64,000 nt of DNA from Pseudarthrobacter cellobiosi (GCF_023913755.1 NZ_JAMXBJ010000046.1:101923-165922), one strand, 5' to 3'. Counted from the stretch's first letter, positions 54,739 to 64,000 are shown. A program made the numbers and translations. Notes: generated by a model from the letters alone, not told the origin.

Positions 54739-56438
54739 TTTGTGATTCCTTCTTGCATCGGGATGCGGACGCCGCGTTCTTTGGCTACTTCGGTGGCGCG
54801 GTCGTAGCCGGCGTCGGCGTGGCGGATGACGCCCATGCCGGGGTCGTTGGTGAGGAGGCGTTCGAGTTTCTGGGCGGCGAGGTCGGTGCCGTCGGCGACG
54901 GAGACCTGGCCGGCGTGGATGGAGCGGCCGATGCCGACGCCGCCGCCGTGGTGGATGGAGACCCAGGTGGCGCCGGAGGCGGTGTTGAGCAGGGCGTTGA
55001 GCAGCGGCCAGTCCGCGATCGCGTCGGAGCCGTCGGCCATGGCTTCGGTCTCGCGGTAGGGGGAGGCGACGGAGCCGGAGTCGAGGTGGTCGCGGCCGAT
55101 CACGATGGGCGCTGTGACCTTGCCTTCCTTGACGAGTTGGTTGAACAGCAGGCCGGCCTTGGCGCGGTCGCCGTAGCCGAGCCAGCAGATCCGGGCCGGC
55201 AGGCCTTCGAACTCCACGCGTTCCTGGGCGGCGTCGATCCAGCGGTGCAGGTGCTTGTTCTCCGGGAAGAGGTTTTTAATGGCGGCGTCGGTGACCGCGA
55301 TGTCCTCCGGGTCACCGGAGAGAGCCACCCAGCGGAACGGGCCGAGACCCTCGCAGAACAGCGGGCGGATGTAGGCCGGGACGAAGCCGGGGAACTCGAA
55401 GGCGCGGGCGTAGCCGCCCGTGCGGGCCTCGTCGCGGATGGAGTTGCCGTAGTCGAAGACCTCGGCGCCGGCGTCCTGGAACTCGACCATGGCCTGGACA
55501 TGCCGGGCCATGGAGGCCTGGGCTTTTTTGGTGAACCCTTCCGGGTCGGCGGCGGCCTCTGTATGCCATTCCTCGACCGTGATGCCTTCGGGCAGGTAGG
55601 ACAGCGGGTCGTGGGCGGAGGTCTGGTCCGTGACGATATCGACCGTGAGCTCGCCGGCGTTGTGGCGGCGCAGGATCTCGGGGAACACCTCCGCGGCGTT
55701 GCCCACGTAGCCCACGGACCAGCCGCGGCGCTCTTCCTTGGCCGCCAGGACCTTGGCGATCGCGGTGTCGAGGTCGGTTTCGACCTCGTCGAGGTAGCGT
55801 TTGCCGGCGCGGCGGCGCAGGTGACTTTCGTCGACGTCGACGATCAGGCAGGCGCCCTCGTTCAGGGTGACGGCGAGCGGCTGGGCGCCGCCCATGCCGC
55901 CGCAGCCGCCGGTGAGAGTCAGGGTCCCGGCGAGGGTGCCGTCCTCGTCGCCGGTGAGTTTGCGGGCGATCGCGGCGAAGGTCTCGAAGGTGCCCTGCAG
56001 GATGCCCTGGGTGCCGATGTAGATCCAGGACCCGGCGGTCATCTGGCCGTACATCATCAGGCCCTCGGCCTCGAGCCGGCGGAACTCGGGCCAGTTGGCC
56101 CAGTCGCCCACGAGGTTGGAGTTGGCCAGCAGCACCCGCGGCGCCCATTCGTTGGTGCGGAAGACGCCGACCGGTTTGCCGGACTGGACCAGCAGCGTCT
56201 CGTCGTTCTCCATGGTTTCGAGGGTGCGGGTGATCGCATCAAACGCCGCCCAGGACCGGACGGCACGGCCGGTCCCGCCGTAGACCACCAGGTCATCCGG
56301 GCGTTCGGCGACCTCGGGGTCCAGGTTGTTCATCAGCATCCGCAGCGGGGCTTCGGTCTGCCAGCTCTTGGCGGTGAGCTCGGTGCCGCGGGCAGCTTTG
56401 ACCGGGCGGGCACCGGTAGTGAAATCGGCGGGTGCCAT
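54735..56438 (-). CDS. hutU: Urocanate hydratase
   Basis: 567 aa. Converts urocanate to imidazolonepropionate using bound NAD. ATG at 56438 with AAGGAG eight bases upstream; a longer frame to 56486 lacks a site. Seen: [46 protein letters not shown] (NAD-binding), [13 protein letters not shown] and the C-terminal [21 protein letters not shown]. The promoter region carries a HutR-type box. hutI and hutG are not in the window, so the pathway continues elsewhere. Confidence 0.95.
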   Translation of the reverse strand: MAPADFTTGARPVKAARGTELTAKSWQTEAPLRMLMNNLDPEVAERPDDLVVYGGTGRAVRSWAAFDAITRTLETMENDETLLVQSGKPVGVFRTNEWAPRVLLANSNLVGDWANWPEFRRLEAEGLMMYGQMTAGSWIYIGTQGILQGTFETFAAIARKLTGDEDGTLAGTLTLTGGCGGMGGAQPLAVTLNEGACLIVDVDESHLRRRAGKRYLDEVETDLDTAIAKVLAAKEERRGWSVGYVGNAAEVFPEILRRHNAGELTVDIVTDQTSAHDPLSYLPEGITVEEWHTEAAADPEGFTKKAQASMARHVQAMVEFQDAGAEVFDYGNSIRDEARTGGYARAFEFPGFVPAYIRPLFCEGLGPFRWVALSGDPEDIAVTDAAIKNLFPENKHLHRWIDAAQERVEFEGLPARICWLGYGDRAKAGLLFNQLVKEGKVTAPIVIGRDHLDSGSVASPYRETEAMADGSDAIADWPLLNALLNTASGATWVSIHHGGGVGIGRSIHAGQVSVADGTDLAAQKLERLLTNDPGMGVIRHADAGYDRATEVAKERGVRIPMQEGITK

Positions 56439-56532
56439 GAGGGGCTCCTTCTCGTGTTGGTGCTTGGGGAAGAGGTTCTGTATCAACTAAAGCCGTTCTA
56501 AACCGGGCGGGACAGGGCTTTCGGAGGGGTGG

Positions 56533-56550
56533 TGTCCGGGATTCCAGACC
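56533..56550. promoter_or_regulatory. HutR-type operator upstream of hutU
   Basis: TGTCCGGGATTCCAGACC, an imperfect palindrome 95 bp before the hutU start. Its core TCCGGGATTCCAGA fits the corynebacterial HutR motif TCTGwwATwCCAGA that I recall, with a few differences in the left half. Confidence 0.65.
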
Positions 56551-56604
56551 GCTGCAGTTCCTGTCGGGCCGTCGGCGGGCAGCGCCAGCCGACGGCGGGC
56601 AGGC

Positions 56605-57459
56605 CTACTTGGCAGGGCGGCCGTGGATGCGCACCGACAGCTCGTCCGCCACCTTCTGGACCCGGGCGGCGAGCGCCGGCCATTGGTCCGCCGGCAATTT
56701 GTCCTCGAGGAACGTAACGGCGACTGCCGCCGTCGGCCATCCCACGTGGTCCGTGACAGCGGCGGCGATCGAGCCGAAGCCGGGCGTCACCTCGCCGTGT
56801 TCGGTGGCGTAGCCGCGCTGCCTCACCTGGTCCAGGTGCGAGGACAGCGCGGAGTACTTCATGATGGCGCCCTCCACCTCATGCCGGGCGGTAAACGCCT
56901 CGGCATTCGGGTAAAGCGCACGGACCTGCGACTTCGGCAATGCCGCGAGAATGGCGCGTCCGCTGGCGGTGAGGTGGCTGGGGAGCCGGACCCCGACGTC
57001 GGTCACCAGGGACGGGCGGTTCTTGGCCCGTTCCTCCACGATGTACAGCACGTCGCGGCCATGAAGCACGGCCAGGTGCGCGCTCTCACCGATGACGTCC
57101 ACCAGCGACGCCAGCAGCGGCCGGCCCAGGCGGGACAGCGGTTCCTGCCGCGAATACGCCGAGCTCAGCTCGAAGGCACTGATCCCCAGCCCGTAGCGCT
57201 GCTCCTCGTGCAGGTGGAGGACAAAACCGTTCGCCTCCATCACCCCGAGCAGGTGGTAAACGCTGGAGCGCGGCAATCCCAAGGAGGTGGCAATGCTCGA
57301 CGCCGCCATGGGCCCCCGCTTCGAGGCCAGCAGTTTGAGGATACGGAGGGTGTTCTCGGCAGCGGGGACTTTGGACGTCGCCCTTGGTTCATTGCCGGCC
57401 TCAGGCCTGGCTTCCGTGCTCGACACCACTGCACTCGACTCCACTGTGCCCTCCGTCAT
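56605..57459 (-). CDS. hutR: IclR-family regulator of histidine utilisation (HutR-like)
   Basis: 284 aa from the ATG at 57459; the N-terminus is uncertain. A start at 57567 is unlikely because it would translate the operator, and no clear ribosome site distinguishes the others. The winged helix has AENTLRILKLLASKRGPMAASSIATSLGLPRSSVYHLLGVME (shown in part); the effector domain has RLGRPLLASLVDVIGESAHLAVL and SHLTASGRAILAALP. It lies 166 bp from hutU on the same strand and matching palindromes flank both genes. The inducer is probably histidine or urocanate, by analogy. Confidence 0.85.
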   Translation of the reverse strand: MTEGTVESSAVVSSTEARPEAGNEPRATSKVPAAENTLRILKLLASKRGPMAASSIATSLGLPRSSVYHLLGVMEANGFVLHLHEEQRYGLGISAFELSSAYSRQEPLSRLGRPLLASLVDVIGESAHLAVLHGRDVLYIVEERAKNRPSLVTDVGVRLPSHLTASGRAILAALPKSQVRALYPNAEAFTARHEVEGAIMKYSALSSHLDQVRQRGYATEHGEVTPGFGSIAAAVTDHVGWPTAAVAVTFLEDKLPADQWPALAARVQKVADELSVRIHGRPAK

Positions 57460-57480
57460 TTCTCGCGGGGCTTCCAGCCA

Positions 57481-57566
57481 TGTCCGGGATCCCGTACTTA
57501 ACCTTGCGCCCACGACTGGTCCCCTCATGGCCATCAAAACACGGCCGGTGTCCGGGATGCCAGACA
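57481..57566. promoter_or_regulatory. HutR-type boxes upstream of the regulator
   Basis: TGTCCGGGATGCCAGACA (57549-57566) is a palindrome with arms TGTCyGG/CCrGACA; TGTCCGGGATCCCGTACT (57481-57498) keeps the left half only. They lie 68 bp apart and would allow autoregulation. Confidence 0.6.
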
Positions 57567-57657
57567 TAGCCAGGCGTGCGCCCCCTTCCCGCCTACTGGG
57601 CCTGGCCGCCCGCCGGGCCCGCCCGGGTCCGGCGGCGCTGGTCGTAGGCTGAAGCGT

Positions 57658-58458
57658 ATGGCCTCAACCACCGATATTCTTGCCGCGTACGATTCCCAGC
57701 TCCGCCGGCTGGTTCCCCCAGCCGTTCCGGCAGGCCACGAGTATCAGCTGCTGGGCCCCCTGCTACGCGTGACCGGACAGCGGCGGGGCTTCATCGAATC
57801 GGCTCGTGACCTCGGTGTGGAGGGCGGGATGCTCGACCTGCTGATCGCCGAGCAGCGTGACTACTTTGCCGGCCGCGGGGAGGCCGTCGAGTGGAAGACA
57901 AGGGCGCATGACCTCCCGGATGATCTTGAGGCCCGCCTCCGCGCAGCAGGCTTCGTACCGGAAGACCGCGAGACCGTCTTGGTGGGTGAGACGGCCGCGA
58001 TGGCCGGTGACCCGGCGGTCCCGGAAGGTATTCGGGTGAGGCTGGCCAGCGAACGCCCGGACCTGGAGCGCATTGCGGCGATGAAGTCTGAGGTGTGGGC
58101 GGCCGACTACAGCTGGGTGGCCGCTGATCTGCAGCACCGGCTGGCCTCGGACCCAGAAAACCTGGTGGTCTTCCTGGCCGAGGCCTCGGGGGAAGTGGTT
58201 TCGGCGGCCTGGCTCGAGATCAATCCCGGCACGGACTTCGCCGGTTTGTGGGGCGGGTCAACTTTGCCTGCATGGCGCGGGCGCGGGATCTATAAGGCTC
58301 TGGTTTCCGCACGCGCCCAGGTGGCGGCCGCCCGGGGAGTGAAGTACCTGCAGGTGGACGCGTCCGTTGACAGTGAGCCGATCCTGCGAAGGTTGGGATT
58401 CAGGGCAGTCACCACCACCACTCCGTTTGTGTGGACACCTCCTGCGACGGGACGCTGA
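57658..58458 (+). CDS. GNAT-family N-acetyltransferase
   Basis: 266 aa. An N-terminal degenerate half (residues 1-115, LLRVTGQRRGFIESARDLGVEG) precedes the acetyltransferase domain with acetyl-CoA-binding loop LPAWRGRGIYKALVSARAQVA near residue 205 and C-terminal LRRLGFRAVTTTTPF. Acceptor unknown. Divergent from hutR by about 200 bp, convergent with the HNH gene. Confidence 0.85.
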   Translation: MASTTDILAAYDSQLRRLVPPAVPAGHEYQLLGPLLRVTGQRRGFIESARDLGVEGGMLDLLIAEQRDYFAGRGEAVEWKTRAHDLPDDLEARLRAAGFVPEDRETVLVGETAAMAGDPAVPEGIRVRLASERPDLERIAAMKSEVWAADYSWVAADLQHRLASDPENLVVFLAEASGEVVSAAWLEINPGTDFAGLWGGSTLPAWRGRGIYKALVSARAQVAAARGVKYLQVDASVDSEPILRRLGFRAVTTTTPFVWTPPATGR

Positions 58459-58471
58459 ACCGCAGAGCGAC

Positions 58472-60097
58472 TCACCGTCCTAGATGTTCCAAGACGCTGA
58501 CGTTCGATGTGGTCGGAGACGGCCGCTCATCCGGGGACGCGTCTTCTGTCCGGGGTTGGTCGGGCTGGTGGTCCTCGGGCAGGGACAGGTCGCCGGGCGG
58601 GTTTTGAGGATCCGGGCCAAAATCTTGACGTCTTAGCCATTCGCCAATTTCTTGATGCCCCAGCTGTTCTTCGATCTGGTGTGGCCAGGTTGGTGGTTCC
58701 CAGTCGGGGTATTCGCTGGCGCAGTGCCGTCCGGTGGGAGATATCCAGCCCGGTGGTTCGTTCTTGGTGGCGGTGGTGGGTTTCCAACTGGTGGTGTGGC
58801 GGAGTCTGTGATGTTTGGGGCAGGGCTGGCCGAGATTTGAGATGCCGGTGCTGCCGCCATGGGCCCAGGCGAGGAGGTGGTCGGCTTCGTTGTCCAAGGA
58901 CTGGTTGCTGCAGCCGGGGAACGGGCATTTCCCGTCGCGCAGCCGTAGCCATTGGCGTTGGGCTTTCGTCACCCGGTAGCTGGTCCGCCCGATCTCCAGC
59001 GGTGCACCGTCGCGGGGATCTGTCAGGACCCGGTGGAAGGACTCGGCGCCGTCGGCGGCGAGCGCGCTGGCCATGGACGGCGGTATGGGCCCGTACCCGT
59101 CCAGCATGGCGGGTTCATCGGTCAGGCCCATCAGCGCGAACACCGGCACGGTCACGAGGACCTGGGCCTTCGGTGACGGGATCAGATCGGCTTCGCCGCC
59201 CAGAAGCCAGGCCGCGGCCACGTCCGCCCGCAGCTGGGTGAGGGTCCGGGATTCGTCGGGGCCCTGCAGGGCCCGGGCTGCGGTGGTGGTCCGGTTCCAG
59301 ATCCCGGCTGCTTGGTCGGCGGGGAGGTAGGCGGAGAGCCAGGCCATGCCGTCCCGGTCCGGGGAATACTCCACCCGCCGGTCAGCGGCGCTGCGGGTGT
59401 GGCGTTTTTCGATGCTGTCCGTGTGGTGGCGTTCGCGCCAGGCCCGTGCCTTATGCCGGAACCGGCCTGGGACCATTTCCCCGGCCGGGCAGCCCCGCGC
59501 CGGGTTCACCGCGTCAGGATCCAAGAAATGCTGCTCCAACGCGTGCTTGCCGGCAGGGTCCAGGTTCACGGTTTCATCGACCATAATCCTCGCGTGCTGC
59601 CACGAGATCGTGCCGGCCTGCAACGCCGAGAACGTCAACGGCAAGGCCATGGTTAGCGCGTGCGATTCGCCGAGCAGCGCGCTGGCCGTGCGTTCACTGA
59701 CCGTCATGGCGCAGGCGACCTCGGCCTGGATGCCCATGTCCTGGGCGGTCTGGTCTGCCGGGGATGTGATAGGTGCGGCGATGGCCTGGGCCGCCTCATC
59801 GAAACCGTTCACTGCATGGACCTTCACGGCAGCCATCATGGCTTCCATCCCGGCAGTTCCGGACAGAACGGTCAGGCACGCCTCAGCCTGCCAACGCAGC
59901 AGGTCCGAGCCCGTAGCGGGGCCGGTTGTGGAAGGGGCATCAGCCGGGCAAGCGGCCGACGGTCCAGCCGCCAATGAGCCTGTTGCCAGGCCCTCAGCCG
60001 GATTTACGGCTGCCCCACGGAGCACACCGGCCATCTGCAAAGCAGAAGCCGCGATGGCCTCCAAAACCCCTGCAGCTGCCGTGTTATCCATACTCAC
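58472..60097 (-). CDS. DUF222/HNH nuclease-domain protein
   Basis: 541 aa. The N-terminal DUF222 region (about residues 60-330, with ALLGESHALTMALPLTFSALQAGTISWQHARIMVDE shown in part) precedes an HNH motif near 410-460: CPFPGCSNQSLDNEADHLLAW, GGSTGISNLGQPCPKHHRLRH. Such 13E12-like proteins are repeated many times in Arthrobacter and Mycobacterium genomes. GTG start at 60097 overlaps the preceding small gene. Function unknown; mobile-element association is suspected in the family. Confidence 0.9.
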   Translation of the reverse strand: MSMDNTAAAGVLEAIAASALQMAGVLRGAAVNPAEGLATGSLAAGPSAACPADAPSTTGPATGSDLLRWQAEACLTVLSGTAGMEAMMAAVKVHAVNGFDEAAQAIAAPITSPADQTAQDMGIQAEVACAMTVSERTASALLGESHALTMALPLTFSALQAGTISWQHARIMVDETVNLDPAGKHALEQHFLDPDAVNPARGCPAGEMVPGRFRHKARAWRERHHTDSIEKRHTRSAADRRVEYSPDRDGMAWLSAYLPADQAAGIWNRTTTAARALQGPDESRTLTQLRADVAAAWLLGGEADLIPSPKAQVLVTVPVFALMGLTDEPAMLDGYGPIPPSMASALAADGAESFHRVLTDPRDGAPLEIGRTSYRVTKAQRQWLRLRDGKCPFPGCSNQSLDNEADHLLAWAHGGSTGISNLGQPCPKHHRLRHTTSWKPTTATKNEPPGWISPTGRHCASEYPDWEPPTWPHQIEEQLGHQEIGEWLRRQDFGPDPQNPPGDLSLPEDHQPDQPRTEDASPDERPSPTTSNVSVLEHLGR

Positions 60098-60381
60098 GTC
60101 ATCCTGCGAGGCACTGACAATAACCGGGCAGAAGATGGCTCATGTGGATATCCCGCGGCCACCCTGGCCTTCAAAGCAGCGAGCTCAGCTTTCACCCGAG
60201 CGATGTCGGCGAGAATGGCCAAGAACACGCCCTGACGGGCCACTGAATCAATGTATGGCCCATAGCGCGACGGCTGGTCAGGCGCGGCCGCGACTATTCT
60301 CCTCGCGAGAGCGTAGGCCGTCGAGCGGATTGCCTCCACGGCTTTTCGATTTTCGGCTTCCCAGGCTTCTCGTCTTTCCAT
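60094..60381 (-). CDS. Hypothetical 95-aa protein coupled to the HNH gene
   Basis: Charged helical protein: MERREAWEAENRKAVEAIRS, then YGPYIDSVARQGVFLAILADIARVKAELAALKARV. Likely coiled coil from residue 50 on. Its stop overlaps the HNH start (GTGA), so the two are translationally linked. No known domain. A role as a partner of the nuclease-domain protein is only inferred from coupling. Confidence 0.55.
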   Translation of the reverse strand: MERREAWEAENRKAVEAIRSTAYALARRIVAAAPDQPSRYGPYIDSVARQGVFLAILADIARVKAELAALKARVAAGYPHEPSSARLLSVPRRMT

Positions 60382-60469
60382 ACCTCCAGCTTTCCGCGGG
60401 AGTCCGGCAAAAGCATCGTGCCCTCTTGCCTATGTGGATAACGTGACCCATTCAGACTCTGACAATCGC

Positions 60470-61444
60470 TCAGATGCTGACAACTACTTTGCCGCGGGCC
60501 CGGCCCTCGTGCATGTATTCAACGGCGGCTGGCGCCTCAGCGAGCGCGTAGACCTTGTCCACGGCAGGCTTCACACTGCCGGCTTCAATAAGCGTGGTCA
60601 GCGCCTCGAGATCGCGATAGTTCTCCGTCGAAACAAGCCCTTTGAATTTCTGGCCGGAGAACAGCGACACCAGCGGCGCACCCATCGAACGCTCAAACCC
60701 GCCGGTCAGCTTCCCACCGCCCTCGCCGCCGACGATCACCAGCGTCCCCCGCGGGGTCAGCACGCGCCTCAGGACTGAGAGCGGCCGGTTGCCGGCGGTA
60801 TCCAGGATGACATCGTAATGCTGGCCGGCGCGGGAAAAATCATCTCGGGTGTAGTCGATGACGTGATCAGCGCCGAGCGACCTGACCAGCTCCACTTTTC
60901 CCGTGCTGCAGACGCCTGTGACCTCCGCCGCCCCGAATGCCTTTGCCACCTGCACCGCAAAGGACCCTACTCCCCCGCCAGCACCGATGATCAGCACTTT
61001 CTGGCCAGTAGTTACCTGTCCGGCATCGCGGACAGCCTGCAACGCGGTAACAGCCGAAATGGGGGCCACAGCGGCCTCCTCAAACGTGAGGTTCGCGGGC
61101 TTTGTGGCCACCCTGCCCTCCCTGGCGCAGACAAATTCCGCGAAGGACCCCTCACACGTGCCGAACACTTCGTCGCCCAGCTGGAAGCGCGTGACGCCAG
61201 CCCCCACAGCCTCCACGACGCCAGCAACCTCACGGCCGCGGACCGGAAACTTGGGCTTCTTCAGCCCGAAGCCGAAGAGGCGGAGAAGGTACGGCCGCCC
61301 GGTCATGAGGTGCCACACACCCTGGTCGACGCCGGCCGCGCGGACCCTGATCAGCACTTCCCCATCGCCGGGCACCGGCTGCGGAGTATCCCGTAGCTGA
61401 AGCACATCGGAATTCCCGTAAACGTCCTGCACGATAGCTTTCAT
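60470..61444 (-). CDS. NADPH:quinone-oxidoreductase-type MDR enzyme
   Basis: 324 aa medium-chain dehydrogenase/reductase. Catalytic N-domain with VLIRVRAAGVDQGVWHLMTG; the Rossmann motif IGAGGGVGSFAVQVAKAFGA is near residue 155 and VIDYTRDDFSRAGQHYDVILDTAGN follows. The structural zinc cysteines are absent, so it is the zinc-free quinone-reductase branch. ATG overlaps the XRE regulator stop (ATGA). Last gene of a three-gene overlapping operon. Confidence 0.9.
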   Translation of the reverse strand: MKAIVQDVYGNSDVLQLRDTPQPVPGDGEVLIRVRAAGVDQGVWHLMTGRPYLLRLFGFGLKKPKFPVRGREVAGVVEAVGAGVTRFQLGDEVFGTCEGSFAEFVCAREGRVATKPANLTFEEAAVAPISAVTALQAVRDAGQVTTGQKVLIIGAGGGVGSFAVQVAKAFGAAEVTGVCSTGKVELVRSLGADHVIDYTRDDFSRAGQHYDVILDTAGNRPLSVLRRVLTPRGTLVIVGGEGGGKLTGGFERSMGAPLVSLFSGQKFKGLVSTENYRDLEALTTLIEAGSVKPAVDKVYALAEAPAAVEYMHEGRARGKVVVSI

Positions 61445-61671
61445 GATGCGTCTCCTTGGTGATTCGGGTACTGGAACACGTCCTCAAGCGGCACGCTGAG
61501 CACATGGGCGATCTGGAACGCCATCTCCAGGGACGGTGAGTACCGGCCCTGCTCTATGGCGATGACGGTCTGGCGGGTGACACCCACACGTTCGGCGAGT
61601 TCGGCCTGCGTCATCTCGCCCCGTTCGAACCGCAGGCGGCGGATGGAATTGGTCACCCGCGTTGGCTTCAC
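61441..61671 (-). CDS. XRE-family helix-turn-helix regulator
   Basis: 76 aa from the GTG at 61671, which overlaps the previous stop (GTGA); a GTG at 61656 (VTNSIRRLRFERGEM) is the usual start in the family and remains possible. The helix-turn-helix TQAELAERVGVTRQTVIAIEQGRYSPSLEMAFQIA fills most of it. Followed by the oxidoreductase with 4-bp overlap. These short regulators commonly sit beside a small membrane protein, as here. Confidence 0.85.
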   Translation of the reverse strand: MKPTRVTNSIRRLRFERGEMTQAELAERVGVTRQTVIAIEQGRYSPSLEMAFQIAHVLSVPLEDVFQYPNHQGDAS

Positions 61672-62096
61672 CACGGCTGGAACCCCCGGCGGTAGGCAAC
61701 GATTTTGGCCACGGAGCCCAGGATCGCGGACAGCACAAACGTCAGGTAGATGACGTTTGCGATCCAGAAGTGGTCCACCTCGGCCATCGCCAGGAGCAGC
61801 GCCGCGACTCCCCCGATGACCACAAACGACTGCCCGATGTACTCGCCGAAACGGTAGATCTCCCTGTCGCGCTGGTCCTTCTTCCCGGCTTCCTTGGGCG
61901 AAATAATGCCCAGGAGTATGTTCAGTGCGATGGACGCAGCAATGGATGCCCCGATGGTCCACAGCAGCGGAGCCACGTACGGAACCTCGGCAACGGGCAT
62001 TGTGCCGGCCATGCCCAGGACGATGGCCAGATACACGCCATAAGAGCCCGTGGCCACCACCCCCATGATCCAGGCGCTCTTCTCTTCGAAGGACAT
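61668..62096 (-). CDS. Small four-span membrane protein
   Basis: 142 aa. ATG at 62096 has GGAG six bases upstream; earlier ATGs at 62114 and 62141 lack a good site. Four spans: AWIMGVVATGSYGVYLAIVLGMAG, APLLWTIGASIAASIALNILLG, GQSFVVIGGVAALLLAMA and IANVIYLTFVLSAILGSV. Such proteins pair with an XRE regulator in many actinobacteria. Function unknown. Confidence 0.8.
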   Translation of the reverse strand: MSFEEKSAWIMGVVATGSYGVYLAIVLGMAGTMPVAEVPYVAPLLWTIGASIAASIALNILLGIISPKEAGKKDQRDREIYRFGEYIGQSFVVIGGVAALLLAMAEVDHFWIANVIYLTFVLSAILGSVAKIVAYRRGFQPW

Positions 62097-62322
62097 TTCC
62101 GCTCCCGCCATTCCCAAAAAGATGTAAAACAAAGCTGACATCTCAAAAGTAAAGAAAACCAGACATGATGTCAATAGTTTTGGACTACGTGCCACGCGAA
62201 GTTCAAATGCCAGCCCCAAGTCTGAGATCGAAGACACGAACCTCCAGTGAGTCTCATCACGTAAGGCGCCAAAGTGATCTGCTGGTTGGCGATCCCCCTC
62301 CCAATGACGAGAAGGTATTCGT

Positions 62323-63810
62323 ATGCAGCAAGCACCAAGCGCCGCCCAAGACGCAAGCCCGGCCGAAAAGCTCAGGCCGGGATCCGCCGTCGCGCACGTC
62401 CTGAACCGAGGATTGAACGTCCGCCATATCCGCTTTATGGCCCTGGGATCGGCGATCGGCACCGGCCTGTTCTACGGCTCAGCCTCCGCCATCCAAAAGG
62501 CGGGCCCGGCGGTACTGCTCGCCTACATCATCGGCGGCGCGGCGGTGTTTATGGTCATGCGGGCCCTCGGCGAGATGGCCGTCCGCCACCCCGTGTCAGG
62601 CTCGTTCGGCCAGTACGCCAGCCGCTACCTCGGGCCCCTGGCAGGGTTTGTAACCGGCTGGACCTATGTCTTTGAGATGGCGATTGTGGCCATCGCCGAT
62701 GTCACGGCCTTCAGCATTTACATGGGCTTCTGGTTTCCGCAGGTGGACCGCTGGATCTGGATCCTGGCCATCATCTGCTTCCTCGCCGCCTTGAACCTGC
62801 TCAGCGTGAAGGTCTTCGGCGAGCTCGAGTTCTGGTTCTCGCTGATCAAGGTGGTGGCCATCATCGCCATGATCGTCGGCGGCGCCGCCATCATCGCGTT
62901 CGGTTTCCAGGCCGGCGGGTCCACGGTAGCTCCGGGACTCGGCAACCTCGTGGAGCACGGCGGGCTGTTCCCCAACGGCTTCGAAGGGCTACTGGCGTCG
63001 TTCGCCGTCGTGATGTTCGCGTTCGGCGGGATCGAGACGCTCGGCATCACCGCCGGCGAGGCCGCGGACCCCAAGAAGGTCATCCCCAAGGCCGTGAACA
63101 CCGTTCCGGTCCGCGTCCTGCTGTTCTACGTCCTGACCCTCGGCGTCCTGATGAGCCTCTTCCCCTGGAACGAGATCGGCACCAACGGAAGCCCGTTCGT
63201 CCAGATCTTCAGCGGGCTGGGCATCCCGGCCGCACCGCACATCCTCAACGCCGTGGTCATCACCGCCGCTCTGTCCGCCATCAACAGCGACATCTTCGGC
63301 GCCGGCCGCATCCTGTTCGGGCTGTCCAACCAGGGCCACGCGCCGGCAGTCTTCGGCAAGGTCTCGCGCCATGGCGTGCCGTGGATGACGGTGGTGATGA
63401 TGGCCGGCATCCTTCTGGTGGGCGTGGTTCTGAACGCGGTCATTCCCGAAGACGTCTTTATCCTGATCGCCTCGATCGCCACGTTTGCCACTGTCTGGGT
63501 GTGGGTCATGATCCTGGCTTCCCATGTCGCGATGAAGCGGGAGATCGCACGCAAGGGACTGCCGGCGTCGGAATTCCCGTCCCCATGGTGGCCGGCGGCC
63601 TCCATCCTGACCATCGCGTTTATGGCGCTGGTCATCGCCGTCCTGGGCGCCTTCGAAGACACCCGCGTAGCGCTGTACGTGGGAGCGGTGTGGCTTGGGC
63701 TGCTGGTCCTCGCCTACCGACTCTGGGTCAGAGGGGACGGACGACGCCGGGCCGAACTTGTGGACGAAACCTCACCGCTCCCGGTGGTCGCCTCAGCCCG
63801 CCGGAGCTAA
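62323..63810 (+). CDS. APC-family amino-acid permease
   Basis: 495 aa with 12 spans. The family start [37 protein letters not shown] (seen in part) and the [27 protein letters not shown] segment match the AAT subfamily (proline/histidine/aromatic permeases such as ProY). [24 protein letters not shown] follows in the middle. A histidine permease partner of the hut genes is conceivable but the gene is 6 kb away and has no HutR box in the visible upstream. Confidence 0.88.
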   Translation: MQQAPSAAQDASPAEKLRPGSAVAHVLNRGLNVRHIRFMALGSAIGTGLFYGSASAIQKAGPAVLLAYIIGGAAVFMVMRALGEMAVRHPVSGSFGQYASRYLGPLAGFVTGWTYVFEMAIVAIADVTAFSIYMGFWFPQVDRWIWILAIICFLAALNLLSVKVFGELEFWFSLIKVVAIIAMIVGGAAIIAFGFQAGGSTVAPGLGNLVEHGGLFPNGFEGLLASFAVVMFAFGGIETLGITAGEAADPKKVIPKAVNTVPVRVLLFYVLTLGVLMSLFPWNEIGTNGSPFVQIFSGLGIPAAPHILNAVVITAALSAINSDIFGAGRILFGLSNQGHAPAVFGKVSRHGVPWMTVVMMAGILLVGVVLNAVIPEDVFILIASIATFATVWVWVMILASHVAMKREIARKGLPASEFPSPWWPAASILTIAFMALVIAVLGAFEDTRVALYVGAVWLGLLVLAYRLWVRGDGRRRAELVDETSPLPVVASARRS

Positions 63811-63818
63811 GATCAGGC

Positions 63819-64000
63819 ATGGTTCAGCTCTCAAACCTGCTGGCGTTTGCGCTGGCATCCGTGGTGCTGATCGCTGTCCCCGGACCCAGCATGCTGTTCG
63901 TAATAGGCCGTTCCCTGGCCCTTGGCTGGAAGGGCGGCGTCCTGACGGTGCGGGGCAACGCGACCGGGCAACTGGTGCAGGTGGCTGCAGTCGCGCTCGG
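63819..64000 (+). CDS. LysE-family exporter, 5' part only
   Basis: ATG at 63819, nine bases after the permease stop. The first 60 residues, LLAFALASVVLIAVPGPSML, FVIGRSLALGWKGGVL and VRGNATGQLVQVAAVAL, are typical of LysE/RhtB translocators (PGP motif in span 1 and G-x3-G in span 2). The gene runs past the window edge, so its length and integrity are unknown. Confidence 0.85.
   Translation, partial: MVQLSNLLAFALASVVLIAVPGPSMLFVIGRSLALGWKGGVLTVRGNATGQLVQVAAVAL

Noticed and set aside
57459-57567. Longer start of the IclR regulator at 57567
   Set aside because: It would place the operator palindrome in the coding region; the internal start is more likely.

Overview
The window looks like chromosomal DNA from a high-GC actinobacterium, most likely Arthrobacter, Pseudarthrobacter or a close Micrococcaceae relative. 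This rests on gene content: GTG and TTG starts, ATGA-coupled operons, a CebR-type sugar regulon, an HutR-type histidine regulon, an Asp23/AmaP cluster, a DUF222-HNH protein and a tRNA Glu-Asp-Phe cluster. The species call is inference; no rRNA is present.

Layout. (1) 1-3530 is a graveyard: a glpD-like gene with a frameshift and no 3' end, followed by the relic of a Tn7/Mu-like element (TniA and TniB fragments), a probable group II intron scrap and a decayed IS5-family copy with clear inverted repeats. (2) 3549-15252 is a beta-glucan utilisation locus. It holds a secreted beta-helix protein, a divergent ABC importer operon (binding lipoprotein, two permeases, GH1 beta-glucosidase, LacI/CebR-like repressor) and a secreted GH81 endo-beta-1,3-glucanase with FN3 modules. 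A GGGAGCGCTCCC-type palindrome lies at all three promoters, so it reads as one regulon: cleave glucan outside, import oligosaccharides, hydrolyse inside. (3) 15253-16698 is a second scar with a histidine-phosphatase scrap, a frameshifted resolvase and an array of 31-bp repeats. (4) 16699-18574 holds exonuclease III and an unknown protein. (5) 18612-23152 is an aglEFG-type alpha-glucoside importer with its own LacI regulator and a promoter bearing two palindromes. (6) 23465-26128 is an Asp23/AmaP envelope-stress-type cluster plus a 52-aa protein.

(7) 26215-26963 holds tRNA-Phe, tRNA-Asp and tRNA-Glu; the terminator-like repeat beyond tRNA-Phe is duplicated around a fragment of an AlbA_2-type protein. 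(8) 27130-36332 is ordinary chromosome: PHP protein, EamA transporter, methyltransferase, small metallopeptidase, CDF metal exporter, NlpC/P60 hydrolase, and an ABC-2 exporter coupled to a LolA-like lipoprotein-type protein. (9) 36432-41912 holds an Rph-like phosphotransferase next to a tandem universal stress protein, a short FAD-binding protein and a CopC-domain protein. (10) 42028-52143 holds a short UvrA-like ATPase, an AzgA purine permease and a citrate-type two-component system with tctCBA and a UspA gene. (11) 52326-57459 has two small genes, hutH, hutU and an IclR/HutR regulator with matching operator palindromes. (12) 57658-64000 holds a GNAT protein, a DUF222-HNH protein, an overlapping membrane protein/XRE regulator/oxidoreductase operon, an APC amino-acid permease and the start of a LysE exporter.

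The best leads are the beta-glucan regulon with its unassigned beta-helix protein, the Asp23-like multigene cluster, the duplicated repeat at tRNA-Phe, the 31-bp repeat array beside the dead resolvase, and the HutR boxes. No CRISPR array, prophage or clear defence island is visible.
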